Part shown: piece after piece, positions 33,161 to 42,705 of the stretch
Layout of the letters: each line of letters starts with the position of its first letter
Position numbering within the stretch: the first letter of the stretch is position 1
NCBI RefSeq assembly: GCF_003672135.1
Contig: NC_039518.1
Coordinates: 3,968,001 to 4,032,000 of the forward strand
Direction of reading: 5' to 3'
Origin: Ooceraea biroi
Lineage: Eukaryota; Arthropoda; Insecta; Hymenoptera; Formicidae
Length of the DNA: 64,000 bases
Position numbers and translations under genes: made by a program
The notes under the pieces: model-generated
What the model saw: only the letters and a program-made list of their open reading frames with translations
What the model was told of the DNA's origin: nothing
The model's database searches: none

Positions 33161-33738
33161 TGTAATGGTTGTATCGTTATTGAAACACACTCAAATGTAC
33201 TTTATGAATATATATTTCGAATATATTGAGACTCACAAAATGCTCAAAGTCGTTACATGACCAAAATTAAACTTAGAACGCCCGACCCCCGGCCGGCAAC
33301 ATAAAACTATAAAACATAAAACTAGTCGGCGCTGTCTGTCCACTAGCGCCTAGGGGTCCTATAAGGAGGGATCGGACAATGCCCCGGACGTTTTCTATTG
33401 GTCACGCCATGTTGCATCTAAACCGGAAACTGAAGGGAGATAGAAGACAGAGTTAGAGGGTGATAAAAGATAGAAATGGATAGATGAACTGTTGCATTCT
33501 TTTGTAAGCAGTGAATGGTAGAAAGTGCAAACGTGATAAAGTGTTACATCTGAAAACTATTTCAAGAATACAAGATTGGCATAGTAAGTTATTATTTAAT
33601 ATAAGCAGTTTTAGCTTGATACTGTTGGTAGCTGCATGACCCCACTTCCGCATTAGCTGCAAATGGAGTCGGTTTGTCCGATCCCTCCTTATAGGATCCC
33701 TACTAGCGCTATCACTACAGTGCCATCTACTCATGACA
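33161..33738 (-). repeat. Gypsy 5' LTR, interrupted
   Basis: 33161-33350 plus 33711-33738 equal the 218-bp LTR. The rest is the hAT-like MITE and one copy of its 8-bp duplication (352 + 8 bp). Confidence 0.92.
33351..33702. mobile_element. hAT-like MITE (352 bp)
   Basis: Ends TAGGGGTCCTATAAGGAGGG and complement of TAGGGATCCTATAAGGAGGG. 8-bp duplications CTAGCGCC (33343-33350) and CTAGCGCT (33703-33710) differ at the last base. The 8-bp size and the YAGGG start fit hAT. Non-coding. Confidence 0.85.
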
Positions 33739-34030
33739 ATTATAACGATAAATACTTGTTAACAATTTCGACATATTATTACTAACATTTTTTAATTACT
33801 TTATCTTGCGGATTTACGTTGTTCCACTGATTTCATGTATTTTATGCAAATATACCATTACTGTATTTTAGTATTTTAAGTACTCTTATTCTTCCCCCAT
33901 AATATTTCTTTTATTTTTAAACGTCACGTATATATTTCAATATATGTATGTAAGGTATTAAATGTCTAACACAAAGGAATAATGTATAACATTTATATAT
34001 AGTATATTTATATCAATAAAAATAATTCGC
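33739..34030. repeat. Host repeat R3, right part
   Basis: Continues the repeat split by the Gypsy insertion: CTTGCGGATTTACGTTGTTC and ACTGATTTCATGTATTTTAT match 53120-53200. After about 33905 the similarity ends. Confidence 0.7.
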
Positions 34031-34035
34031 CAGAA

Positions 34036-34404
34036 ATGTAATATTCAAAAATCTTCTTTATTCGACCAAGTTGGCAATATTTAGTAAAAACCACACAACG
34101 TTTCAACCGTAGTTTTCGGTCCTTATCAAGTGTGAAAATCTTAACAAAGGATCACCTTCTAAACACAAAAAATTACAAATTCGCACTATAAAAACATCCA
34201 ATACATTTATCATAATAAAATACAATTTCATCAATATACATACTAGCAGAAGGAGACTCAATAATCAGACAAACGAATTCAAACAGATAAGTCTCACTGT
34301 CTAGAACAAGACTGATGAAATCATGACAATGCCTACGAATCTCTGTGTTATCGACAAAGATCTAAGGTACAAAACATCAGCTATTGATCAAAATATTGTC
34401 ATGT
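34036..34404 (-). repeat. Inverted PLE terminal region (pseudo-LTR)
   Basis: The reverse complement matches 37740-38033 followed by 45604-45672. It contains the last nine codons of the endonuclease (IHDNILINS) and the whole 3' non-coding region up to GAATAAAGAAGATTTTTGAAT. PLEs commonly carry inverted or tandem terminal copies. It is the uninterrupted version of the PLE tail and proves where the CMC-like element inserted. Confidence 0.85.
34086..34122 (-). ncRNA. Degenerate hammerhead-ribozyme-like motif
   Basis: Minus strand has TTGATAAG, then GGACC-loop-GGTT and GAAACG: the arrangement of a hammerhead core (CUGANGA, stem II, GAAA). Two core bases deviate (C to U and G to A), so activity is doubtful. 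Hammerheads are known in PLE terminal repeats. The copy at 38008-38033/45604-45614 has the better-paired GACC/GGTC stem but is split by the CMC-like element. Confidence 0.35.
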
Positions 34405-34785
34405 ATACTGTGACATGACGCCCGCGCGTCCGTCACAAGGGTTCGCCCGATCGAGGTGGCACAGTTTTGGTGGGATCGTTTCCTCAAACGAGGGAGCGTC
34501 GACCTTGTGTCTCGATTGCGATTGCCGTGGTTACTTGTGCCGCGCGGAGAGCGCGCGAGTTTATTAGTGTTCGCAGAGTGTGAGATCATCGTCTGGACTA
34601 TGTAATCCACTGGACATCGAGGGAAACTCAGGAGGCTACAGAGTCTGGAGAAGCGGAGCACGAGTTGCGGGGTCGTCTGGGAGGATCCGCGCCGTCCCGA
34701 AACCGCCCCGACACGAAAACCCTCGCACAAGGAAGGGCCAAGAGAGAGTAACCATCAGCTTTACAGGGATTGCCCAGCCATCAGC
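34405..34785 (+). repeat. Gypsy-type LTR fragment
   Basis: Starts TGTGACATGACG right after the PLE fragment, with GTCCGTCACAAGGG, as in the minus-strand block beginning at 11561. GC-rich, with a CTCGCACAAGGAAGG-type tail. No matching end or duplication seen, and the frames are not convincing. Confidence 0.45.
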
Positions 34786-34967
34786 AACGTGAAACTGGCA
34801 AGAAATTTTCACTTTTTTAAAAACTTTGTCAATATTTAAAAATTTTTTTTTAATTTAAAAATTTATAATAATTTATAATAATATGTTTATAATAAAAATT
34901 AAAAAAAAACTTTTTAATATTGAAAAAGTTTGTAAAAAGTGAAAATTTCTTACCAGTTTCACGTTGA
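34786..34967. mobile_element. Small MITE with T/A-rich centre
   Basis: CAACGTGAAACTGGCAAGAA at the left, complement at the right. Arms about 80 bp including AAAAACTTTG, with a loop of A/T only. Confidence 0.75.
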
Positions 34968-35182
34968 CCATTTCTGGGTCCGGCAGAGAGTGAGAACCTA
35001 ACTTATTTTGTTTATTAAAAGTAATCTCCCGACTTCATTGCTATCTCTGTGAGATTGCGAAAAAACTGTCGCCAAAAGTAACTAGCGTATTAAAAACGCA
35101 AATACAGGTGGAGCGCGTATATAGCGATATAAAGTTACTTTTAGCTTTTTTTTAAAAAATGCGTTTTCAGAATATGACTTTA
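34968..35182. other. Unassigned spacer
   Basis: Includes inverted TAAAAGTAAT / AAAGTTACTTTTAG words but no clear element or frame. Confidence 0.35.
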
Positions 35183-35562
35183 TCATATATGGTTGAATTT
35201 AACATTAAATATGCTTTAAGTTTTATTGAAAGATAAATTTAAAAATTTTTGAAAAATTGAGGGGGGAGGGATTTCGAAAAATATGACATTTTCGAACAAT
35301 CTAATTGTAGTTATGAAGTACATTAGAAGCCATAAAACTTTTACTTGAAACTTTTTTTTATATTTTTTATTGTTTCCACGGTATTCGCTAAGAAATATAA
35401 AAACCGATTTTTTTCAAGAGGGTGTTTCACCCCCTTAATAGCGATACGGGCCCGTATAAAAAAATACGTGTCTCATAGTTTGACCTAGACAACAACATAT
35501 TCAAAGCTTATCAAAATCGGCGCGTGGCACTTGGGTAGTGTCGCTTGTTAGTGACAATAATA
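35183..35562 (+). repeat. Repeat family R2 (copy 2), abutting PLE 2
   Basis: Diverged from copy 1 at 3516: ATATGGTTGAATTT, a GGGGGGAGGG run, TTTCGAAAAATATGACA, GGTATTCGCTAAG, TTTCACCCCC, CAACATATTCAAAGC and TCAAAATCGGCGCG, ending CTTGTTAGTGAC. Confidence 0.6.
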
Positions 35563-35564
35563 CA

Positions 35565-37769
35565 TACAAAAGACTGATATTTGACCCTCTTAGGCGACTT
35601 ACGATGCGTTTTTGTGACTTAGTTAATGAGTTGGCATAAAAATGAACTTATCGATGATTTAGAGCACAGGAGATTGTATGACACCACGTTCAACTTGTCT
35701 AGATGTTACGGTTTGCCGAAGATTCACAAACCAGGGTTTCCGTTGCGAGTTATCGTTTCGGCTATTGGTCCGACTTACACAGTTGCATATTTTATTCATG
35801 ATATTTTGAGAAAGTCTGTCCCGTTACCAGCTTCTTCGATCAAGGATGGTTGGTCGTTTGTTAGACAGATAAGGGGGAGAACGATAGGCTCGGATGATAT
35901 CTTGGCTTCGTTGGATGTGGTGTCGCTATTTACTAATGTGCCTAAAGAATTAGTGATGGCGGCGATAGAGAGAAGGTGGTCATTCATTGAAACAAGCTGT
36001 AATTTTAGTTTGGACCAGTTCAAACATGCGATTGACTTAATTTTGGATTCCACTTGTTTTAGTTTTGACGGTGAATTTTACGAGCAGATTTTTGGTAGTC
36101 CCATGAGCTCGCCGTTATCACCGATATTAGCCGATATGGTCATGGAGGACCTGGAGGTACATTTTCTTGGTTCGTTGGATTTCACTGTACCTTTATTTTA
36201 TAGATATGTAGATGACGTGTTTATGATCGTACTGAAAGATAAGTTGCAGTGCGTTGTAAATGTATTTAATGATTATCACGAGCGTTTGAAGTTTACGTGC
36301 GAAATTGAAAGTAATAGCAAACTAAACTTTCTGGATGTCACTGTAATCAAGGATAATAATGTTTTAATTACTGATTGGTATCAGAAACCTACTGTTTCTG
36401 GACGTTATGTGAACTATTTGTCCAATCATAGTGAGAATTACAAAATTAGTGTTGTTAAGAGTTTGGTGGACAGCGCCATGTTATTGTCGAATGTTAAGTT
36501 TCATGAACATAATATTGCACTTGTTAAAAGTATTTTAATTAACAATAGTTATCCACCGAAATTTGTTGATAAACATATTAATATAAAAATTAGAGAGATC
36601 GCTTTGAGAGAGTCAGTTTCTAATATTAATGTTAGATGTCGTGACAAAAATAAGAGATGTATTAAGATTCCTTATGTTAAGAGTGGTGCGTACAGAGCTC
36701 ATAAAGTCCGTGCACGGCAAATATCATATAAGTATTGTTCGAACACCTATGCATACACACACTCGCATATACATAAATGATAGAGACTCTCGCTCGTTCC
36801 CGAACGCGGTTCCCTCTTTTCTGATTAATTGAGTCGGCATATTTCTAAGACGGCGGCATCGGGCGGTCGGCGCCTGTGATGTTTGGCCGCGTTTATCGGC
36901 GCGTTCGTGGCTTCGACTCGCGGATCGAGTGATCTGCCGACCACCAATCCGCGGACAAGATGGGCGGACCGAAGGGCCGATACGTTCGAGTCGTATTTCG
37001 GATTTTACCAGTCTGTTATCGATAGCCTTAGAGCACGGTAGAGCACGAACGAGCGAGTGTCACTGAGCGACTCAGAGACTTTGTCTCCCAGGCGTTGTCG
37101 TCAAGCGACTCAGGGAATTATACCCCAGGCGTTGTCGCCCATCGACTCAGGGAAGTCATTCCCCAAGCGTTGTCGATGTCCAAGCGGTCTATATAGCCAA
37201 TCGCGAATACAAGCGAATAAGATTCTCAAAAGTGTACAAAGTGCCGATAATAAACGTTTTCAAAATCCACACGAAACTACGGTGTAAATATTAACCACAT
37301 TTATACTGAATACGGAACAAAGAGTGTGAGTGAGACTTTAAGGAAAAGCTTGAAGAAGTTCAGTTTTGATGTGATTTTTACCATTACAAATAAATTAGAT
37401 ATTTTGATTAAGAGAGGGAAGGATAAATTGACTAATGTTAAGAAGATGGGTGTAGTTTACAAATTAGAATGTGGTGACTGTGATTCTTGCTATGGTGGAC
37501 AAACTAAGCGACATTTAGAGACTCGTATTAAGGAACATTTAAAAGATATTAACAAAACTGATTACAATCTTTCTGTGGTTAGTAGGCATAGATTTGGCTC
37601 GGATCATGAAATGAATTGGTCTAATGTTAAGATTTTGCATCAAGAAAGTCAATTAAAAAAGAGAGAAATTGCTGAAATGGTTTTCATTAAAAGAGAGAAT
37701 ATGTCCATAAATTCACAGGATACCGAGAAATTACCTGGTATATATGACAATATTTTGATCAACAGCTGA
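35565..37769 (+). pseudogene. PLE 2 reverse transcriptase and GIY-YIG endonuclease, split by a solo LTR
   Basis: The 5' end is truncated at about 35565 (NNTYKRLIFDPLRRLTMRF), with a one-base slip near 35625 where the long frame starts. RT motifs: CYGLPKIHKPGFPLR, SLDVVSLFTNVP, FGSPMSSPLSPILAD, FYRYVDDVF, KLNFLDVTV and WYQKPTVSGRYVNYLSNH. At 36683 the frame is cut by a solo LTR. Removing the LTR and one AAGAG restores it, joining to VSETLRKSLKKFSF at 37328. The endonuclease has VVYKLECGDCDSCYGGQTKR (the usual YIGQ is YGGQ), LETRIKEHLKDI and the C-terminal ENMSINSQDTEKLPGIYDN, ending at 37769. Similar throughout to PLE 1. Confidence 0.9.
36684..37319 (+). repeat. Solo LTR 2 (636 bp) in PLE 2
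   Basis: Duplications AAGAG at 36679-36683 and 37320-37324. Begins TGGTGCGTACAG, ends TACGGAACA. Contains three imperfect tandem units around GCGACTCAGGGAA...CCAGGCGTTGTCG (about 37070-37170), a TATA-like CTATATAGCC at about 37190 and AATAAACG at about 37250. Not related to solo LTR 1. Confidence 0.88.
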
Positions 37770-38033
37770 TGTTTTGTACCTTAGACCTTTGTCGATAACA
37801 AAGAGATTCGTAGGTTTTGTCATGATTTCATCAGTCTTGTTCTAGACAGTGAGACTTATCTGTTTGAATTCGTTTGTCTGATTATTGGGTCTCCTTCTGC
37901 TAGTATGTATATTGATGAAATTGTATTTTATTATGATAATGTATTGGATGTTTTTATAGTGCGAATTTGTAATTTTTTGTGTTTAGAAGGTGATCCTTTG
38001 TTAAGATTTTCACACTTGATAAGGACCGAAAAC
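37770..38033 (+). repeat. PLE 2 3' non-coding region, first part
   Basis: Matches the inverted copy at 34036-34404 down to GGACCGAAAAC, where the CMC-like element interrupts at TA. It resumes at 45604. Confidence 0.85.
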
Positions 38034-38378
38034 TACACCGAAAAAATTGTATTCTTGAAATTCATACTTTATAAATTATTTTTAATATTATTCTTAACGA
38101 ATAAGAATATTTTCTTATTGTTTAGAATATCCTCTTAATATGGCGCAGGCGCGACGTTCGCGCCACAGAGAAAAGGTCAGATTCGGTGCGCCACTGCGCC
38201 GTGCGTGTCGGTACGTGTTCAAGCGAAGCACTACATTTTGTTTCGTGCGTGTTTTGATCGGCCGGTCGATGTTGGTCCCCTTTTGTCGCTTAATATGTCG
38301 TTTATCCGCTCATGTTTATTGCTCGTGATGTTCGTAGGTACATGTACAGTGTAATCCTGCGTTCGTATTTCTTGAGAA

Positions 38379-41235
38379 ATGGAGGAAAAAGTAGCCAGGT
38401 GGCTTAAAGAAGAAGATCTGAGCGACTTGAAGGAGATATTTATGAGTAAGTATCTTAGATATTTGGAATAGAAAATTCATGAATCCTATTAACCTTTCTA
38501 GATATCTCTCGATAGTTTCCGATTTGCATGCCGATTCTCTAATTTCGTAACGACGATATCGCTATCGTTATCCAATGAGATATGACTTGTCGATCGACGT
38601 CGGTTTGATGATTTCGACGTCAATTCGACATCATTTCGACGTCGATCGACGAGTTATTTCTTATTGGGTTATATATCGTTATACAGATAAAACGTATCAA
38701 AACATAGCTGAGCAACGACACGATAACGATATTGTCGTTACGAAGTTAGAGAATCGGCACGCACAGGAAACAAAACTTTCTTATTTTTTCCAAATATGCC
38801 TCATTAAATTTTATTTATAATAGTTTAACCTTTCTACACAATGTCTAATCTTACTACCCATAATCTAACCTATAACTATCCATATATTCATACATATATT
38901 ATAATATATTCATGCCATTTCAAGCACTTTTTAATTTTCTTTTAATTGGTTATCTTTAATTGGTATTCTTTGGTGTGTTTAAAAATGTTAGGATATAGAT
39001 GTAACTCCATTCAAAGTGCGATTTTTTTGTGTGTATTTAGTCATATTTTAAGAAAGAAGCTGCTGAATCAAAAGAAAATTTCTCTGTGTAAACATTGAAT
39101 AATATAAAATATGATTGAAAGAAACAGTAAATATAGTTCAGTTAGCCAAACGTGAATATTTTGCTGGTTTCATTCAAGTAAATATTTTGCTGATATAAGA
39201 AATATTGATTAAAATAATTACCACAATATTATATTGTATTTTATATTTAACGTAATTAATGTTTAAATAAGATTACTATATTTCTTAGAGCGACTAGATA
39301 TTTTATCTGTTTAGGACAATGTAATTTCGCTCAAAAAATCCAAATTTAAATAAATATAAATACTTCTTAAGTAATCTTGAATCAACTTATTAACTATATT
39401 TTTTTTATTTTCTTCGACATGCGTTTGGATTAACTATACATTAATTGGCATAATAAAGTTTATTGTTTGCTAGATTCAACATATCAACAAAAATATATTG
39501 TTTTAAATTACACGAATTTGTTTATATAACTATATACTTGTGTTTTCAATACAAATATTTTAACTGAATAAGTAATTGTGAATTAAATATTTAGTCAGGT
39601 TAACTATGTTTGACAGTGCATGTTTTAAAACAGAGTTGTGTTTGTATTTCGACATTATTGAATGTGTAAAATATTGTGTTTTCTCTTTTTGCCAAAACTG
39701 TTGCACGTTTTAATGCAAGTTGTTACTTTTCTTTCGTGTTTTTCTTAGCTCAAAAAATTAATGAGAAGATTACTCGCTTTAAATGAAGAATTAATAACAG
39801 AATTAATTCCTCAGATAGGATTGCGAGCAGATTTTCTTTGTAGTTGGAAGCGCTTAGTAAGTGTTGTTCAAGAAGAGGTATTATTTATCAGCAAAGCATT
39901 CTAACTAATTTTGCATTTTAATCCTTCCTTAATAATAAATACTTTTATTATTATTTTATTTCCTATACATCATATGATCATATCAATGTTAAATTAAAAC
40001 TAATGCTCATGGGTTTTATTTGCAGACTTCTAAGAAGACCCCTTCAATAAAAATTATAGACGATATACCACTACTGATAGATTCTATACCTATTTTTGAT
40101 GAATCTGATATATCTGAAGCGTCTGAACTATCTGAGGTATCTGAAGTATCTAAAGTATCTGAGGAACTTACTTTGGTAAGGTGATATCTATATTTGAAAT
40201 TACATGAAAACTTTATAACTATTTTTTCATTGAGTGGATACCACTATTTAAAATGTTTTATTTATAAAATTCTGACATCAAAATGCAAATTTTTCGATTG
40301 AAGTGAAAAATTCTTCCATGATAAATAAAATATATTTTAATTTTTCCCAGAGCGATTCTATTAAACATTGCACAGATTTAGATGTAGAAGAAACACCATC
40401 ATGTTCAAATCGTGATTCGATGCAAGAAAATAAAAGAAAGCGATGCAAGAAGATAAATAAAGGTGTATCCATTGAAGAAAATTGTAAACGCAGTCGACAC
40501 ATTATATCTTTTAAATCACTTGAAAAATTAACAGCTTTGGTTCGTAATTCTCATTTTGGTTTATTATTCTCATGCTTAATTTGAAACTTTTCAGATATCT
40601 ATTTAGATATCTTTGCATCCATATTCAATGATAATCACCTTTTTATTTTTTGTATTTTCTATGCGTTTTAGGACTTTGAGAATCTTCTGAAAAATCACTC
40701 CTTAAAAAGTAATGCCGCTCTTCAGAATTTTCAGAAAAATGGAATGCTCACTGATTTAGATAGATCCGCCATAACTGAAGCTGTAGCTAATGCCATTCTC
40801 CAGTTGAATCACTTGTAAATAATAATTTCCTACACACTTCCATGAAATGAAAACAACCTATTGAATTTTGTTCTCTTTGATTTTCTTCAAATAGGCCGAC
40901 AGTTTCAGAATATAACATTGCAGCAACTAAGCTCTGTGAATTGATTCCGTGTGAAACTAAGGTGAAGTTTATAAGCAAGAAAGTTTTCTGTATAAAATTT
41001 TATTTATTTAATTTATTTTTTGATCAATGGATCTCTCTAATTTGAAATGCAGGAAACGTATTATTGTCCACCAGCAGGCAACCATAGAAATGCATCAGGA
41101 AAACTTCCCGATAAAATTAAGAATATAAAGTATCAGGTCAAGAAAAGAGCTGCTGGTTCTTGGGCAACATCTCGTTTTAAATCTTCTTTTGTTCCGAGTG
41201 AAAATAAAATCACACATCCTGAAAAGTTTGCAGGT

Positions 41236-41274
<39 letters not shown>

Positions 41275-42621
41275 TTACGATACGTGTGTGTGTGTAATTG
41301 TTTTAATTTTGATATTTTTTAACTATCTAGTTTAATAAAATTTTAAAGTAATTAGGAAACTATATAAAATTAAGAAGTTCCAAAAGTAACTTCTTAATTT
41401 TGTATAGTTTGTCAAATTAAAAAAATTTTTTTAAATTTATTTTTCAGGAAGTTGTGATCCAAACGACTCTGCAGTTAAAACTGCAATCGCTCGTTTAAAG
41501 TATGACAATATTGAATCTTGGCCTGAACTTTTGCGTTCTTGGTCAGTGACACATCCTTTGCGCTTTCAGTATCTTAGAGAAACCAGACCGATATCGCAGA
41601 GGGCAACGTGCTCTGTCCAACAATCAGAAAAGTCTGATGTTTTAGTAAATGATTATTTCAAAAATTGGAGCGTGCTTGCACTGCCTAATGGATATCTACT
41701 GGTAAGAAAATTGCATTTACATGTTTTGAATATAATACTTTTCTTTCTTTTTCGATTTCTTCCCTTTCAAATTTAATTGCCGAGTTAATTGATTTGCAGA
41801 TTCAGCAAGATTTTAAAGAATTATATCCTGGAAGAGAAGATGGTTGTTTGATATCAAAGTGGGATTCAACGAAAGAAGTCTTAATTAATTTTCTTAATAT
41901 TGAGATAGCCAAATCGGATGAGTATGGGAGGAAGTTACTTACAGATTTAAGTTCTACAGATACAGGCATTTATATAAAGATATATTTGCTATCAAATTCC
42001 TTTTGTTGTTAATTATATAACTTTTCTTATTTTATTTTTTTTATTTCATTTATGTCTTGCAGACAAAAGTGATGTAATTTTATTTCATTTACTACCATCA
42101 CTTTGTTGTAAAAGGACAAGAGGTGCGAGCGTGAGCGTACCATCTGTCGCAGAAGCTAGGAAGACTTTTATTCTCCATGTTCTTGTAACTATCATTTGTA
42201 ATAAATATTTCTATTTTATGATAATAATGATGTACATGAACTCATTGTTTTCAAAAATATTTTTACAGATCCCGGGAGATTTAAATCGTGAAATCAAGCC
42301 ACTCATAGTGAGTGGCTAGCAAATCGTGGATTAAACTTGTAGCCGACGTTAATATTTGTTGGACCTACTTTATCGAATATTACTGCCAGTTATGTTCAAA
42401 TAGATACTGTGCGGTATAAACTTCGCACTCCATTAAAAGCTCTGGACACATGTTTCAAGGCATTTTATGCACTGGATACTGCATACCAAGAGGAGTGCCG
42501 AGCAGTGTGGCTTTTTATCCAGAAGTATTTTTATAATTTATATCTTAAAGAAGATAATAATATTCTTCGAGTGACAAATATACTTAGTTCCTTGAAGGGA
42601 TTGGCATCAAAGAAAAGCTAG
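38379..42621 (+). CDS. SAM-domain accessory protein of CMC-like element 2 (multi-exon)
   Basis: Probable exons: 38379-38445, 39749-39877, 40026-40175, 40351-40539, 40672-40814, 40895-40961, 41053-41233, 41448-41701, 41800-about 41965, about 42061-42187, then 42270-42621. Most have GT-AG edges; the intron after about 41965 would use a GC donor. The start MEEKVARWLKEEDLSDLKEI with LLALNEELITELIPQIGLRA is a SAM domain, a protein or RNA interaction fold. A one-base slip seems present in exon 2. Later parts are Ser/Glu repeats (SEVSEVSKVSEE), basic KRKRCKKINK, and ETYYCPPAGNHRNASGKLPD. The last exons contain stops, so the 3' part may be damaged. Function unknown; it probably aids transposition. 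Confidence 0.6.
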
Positions 42622-42705
42622 TGCTATTTCGCACTTTAACTTTACATTGTAAAATTTTTTTATTTGTCTTTACTACTAAGAAAACTTAAAAAAACTATTA
42701 AAAAA

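Larger units (their letters stand above)
16014..33738 (-). mobile_element. Gypsy LTR retrotransposon expanded by nested insertions
   Basis: Target duplications ATTAT at 16009-16013 and 33739-33743. The 3' LTR is 16014-16231; the 5' LTR is 33161-33738, interrupted by a hAT-like MITE. Reading on the minus strand: LTR, primer-binding site, gag (about 33060-32447), a deleted or replaced segment, RNase H and spacer (31380-30439), integrase start (29578-29395) and integrase end (17085-16303), purine tract, LTR. The insertions are a CMC-like element, a solo LTR, an ISL2EU-like fragment and a small MITE. No envelope gene was seen. All coding parts are disrupted. Confidence 0.9.
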
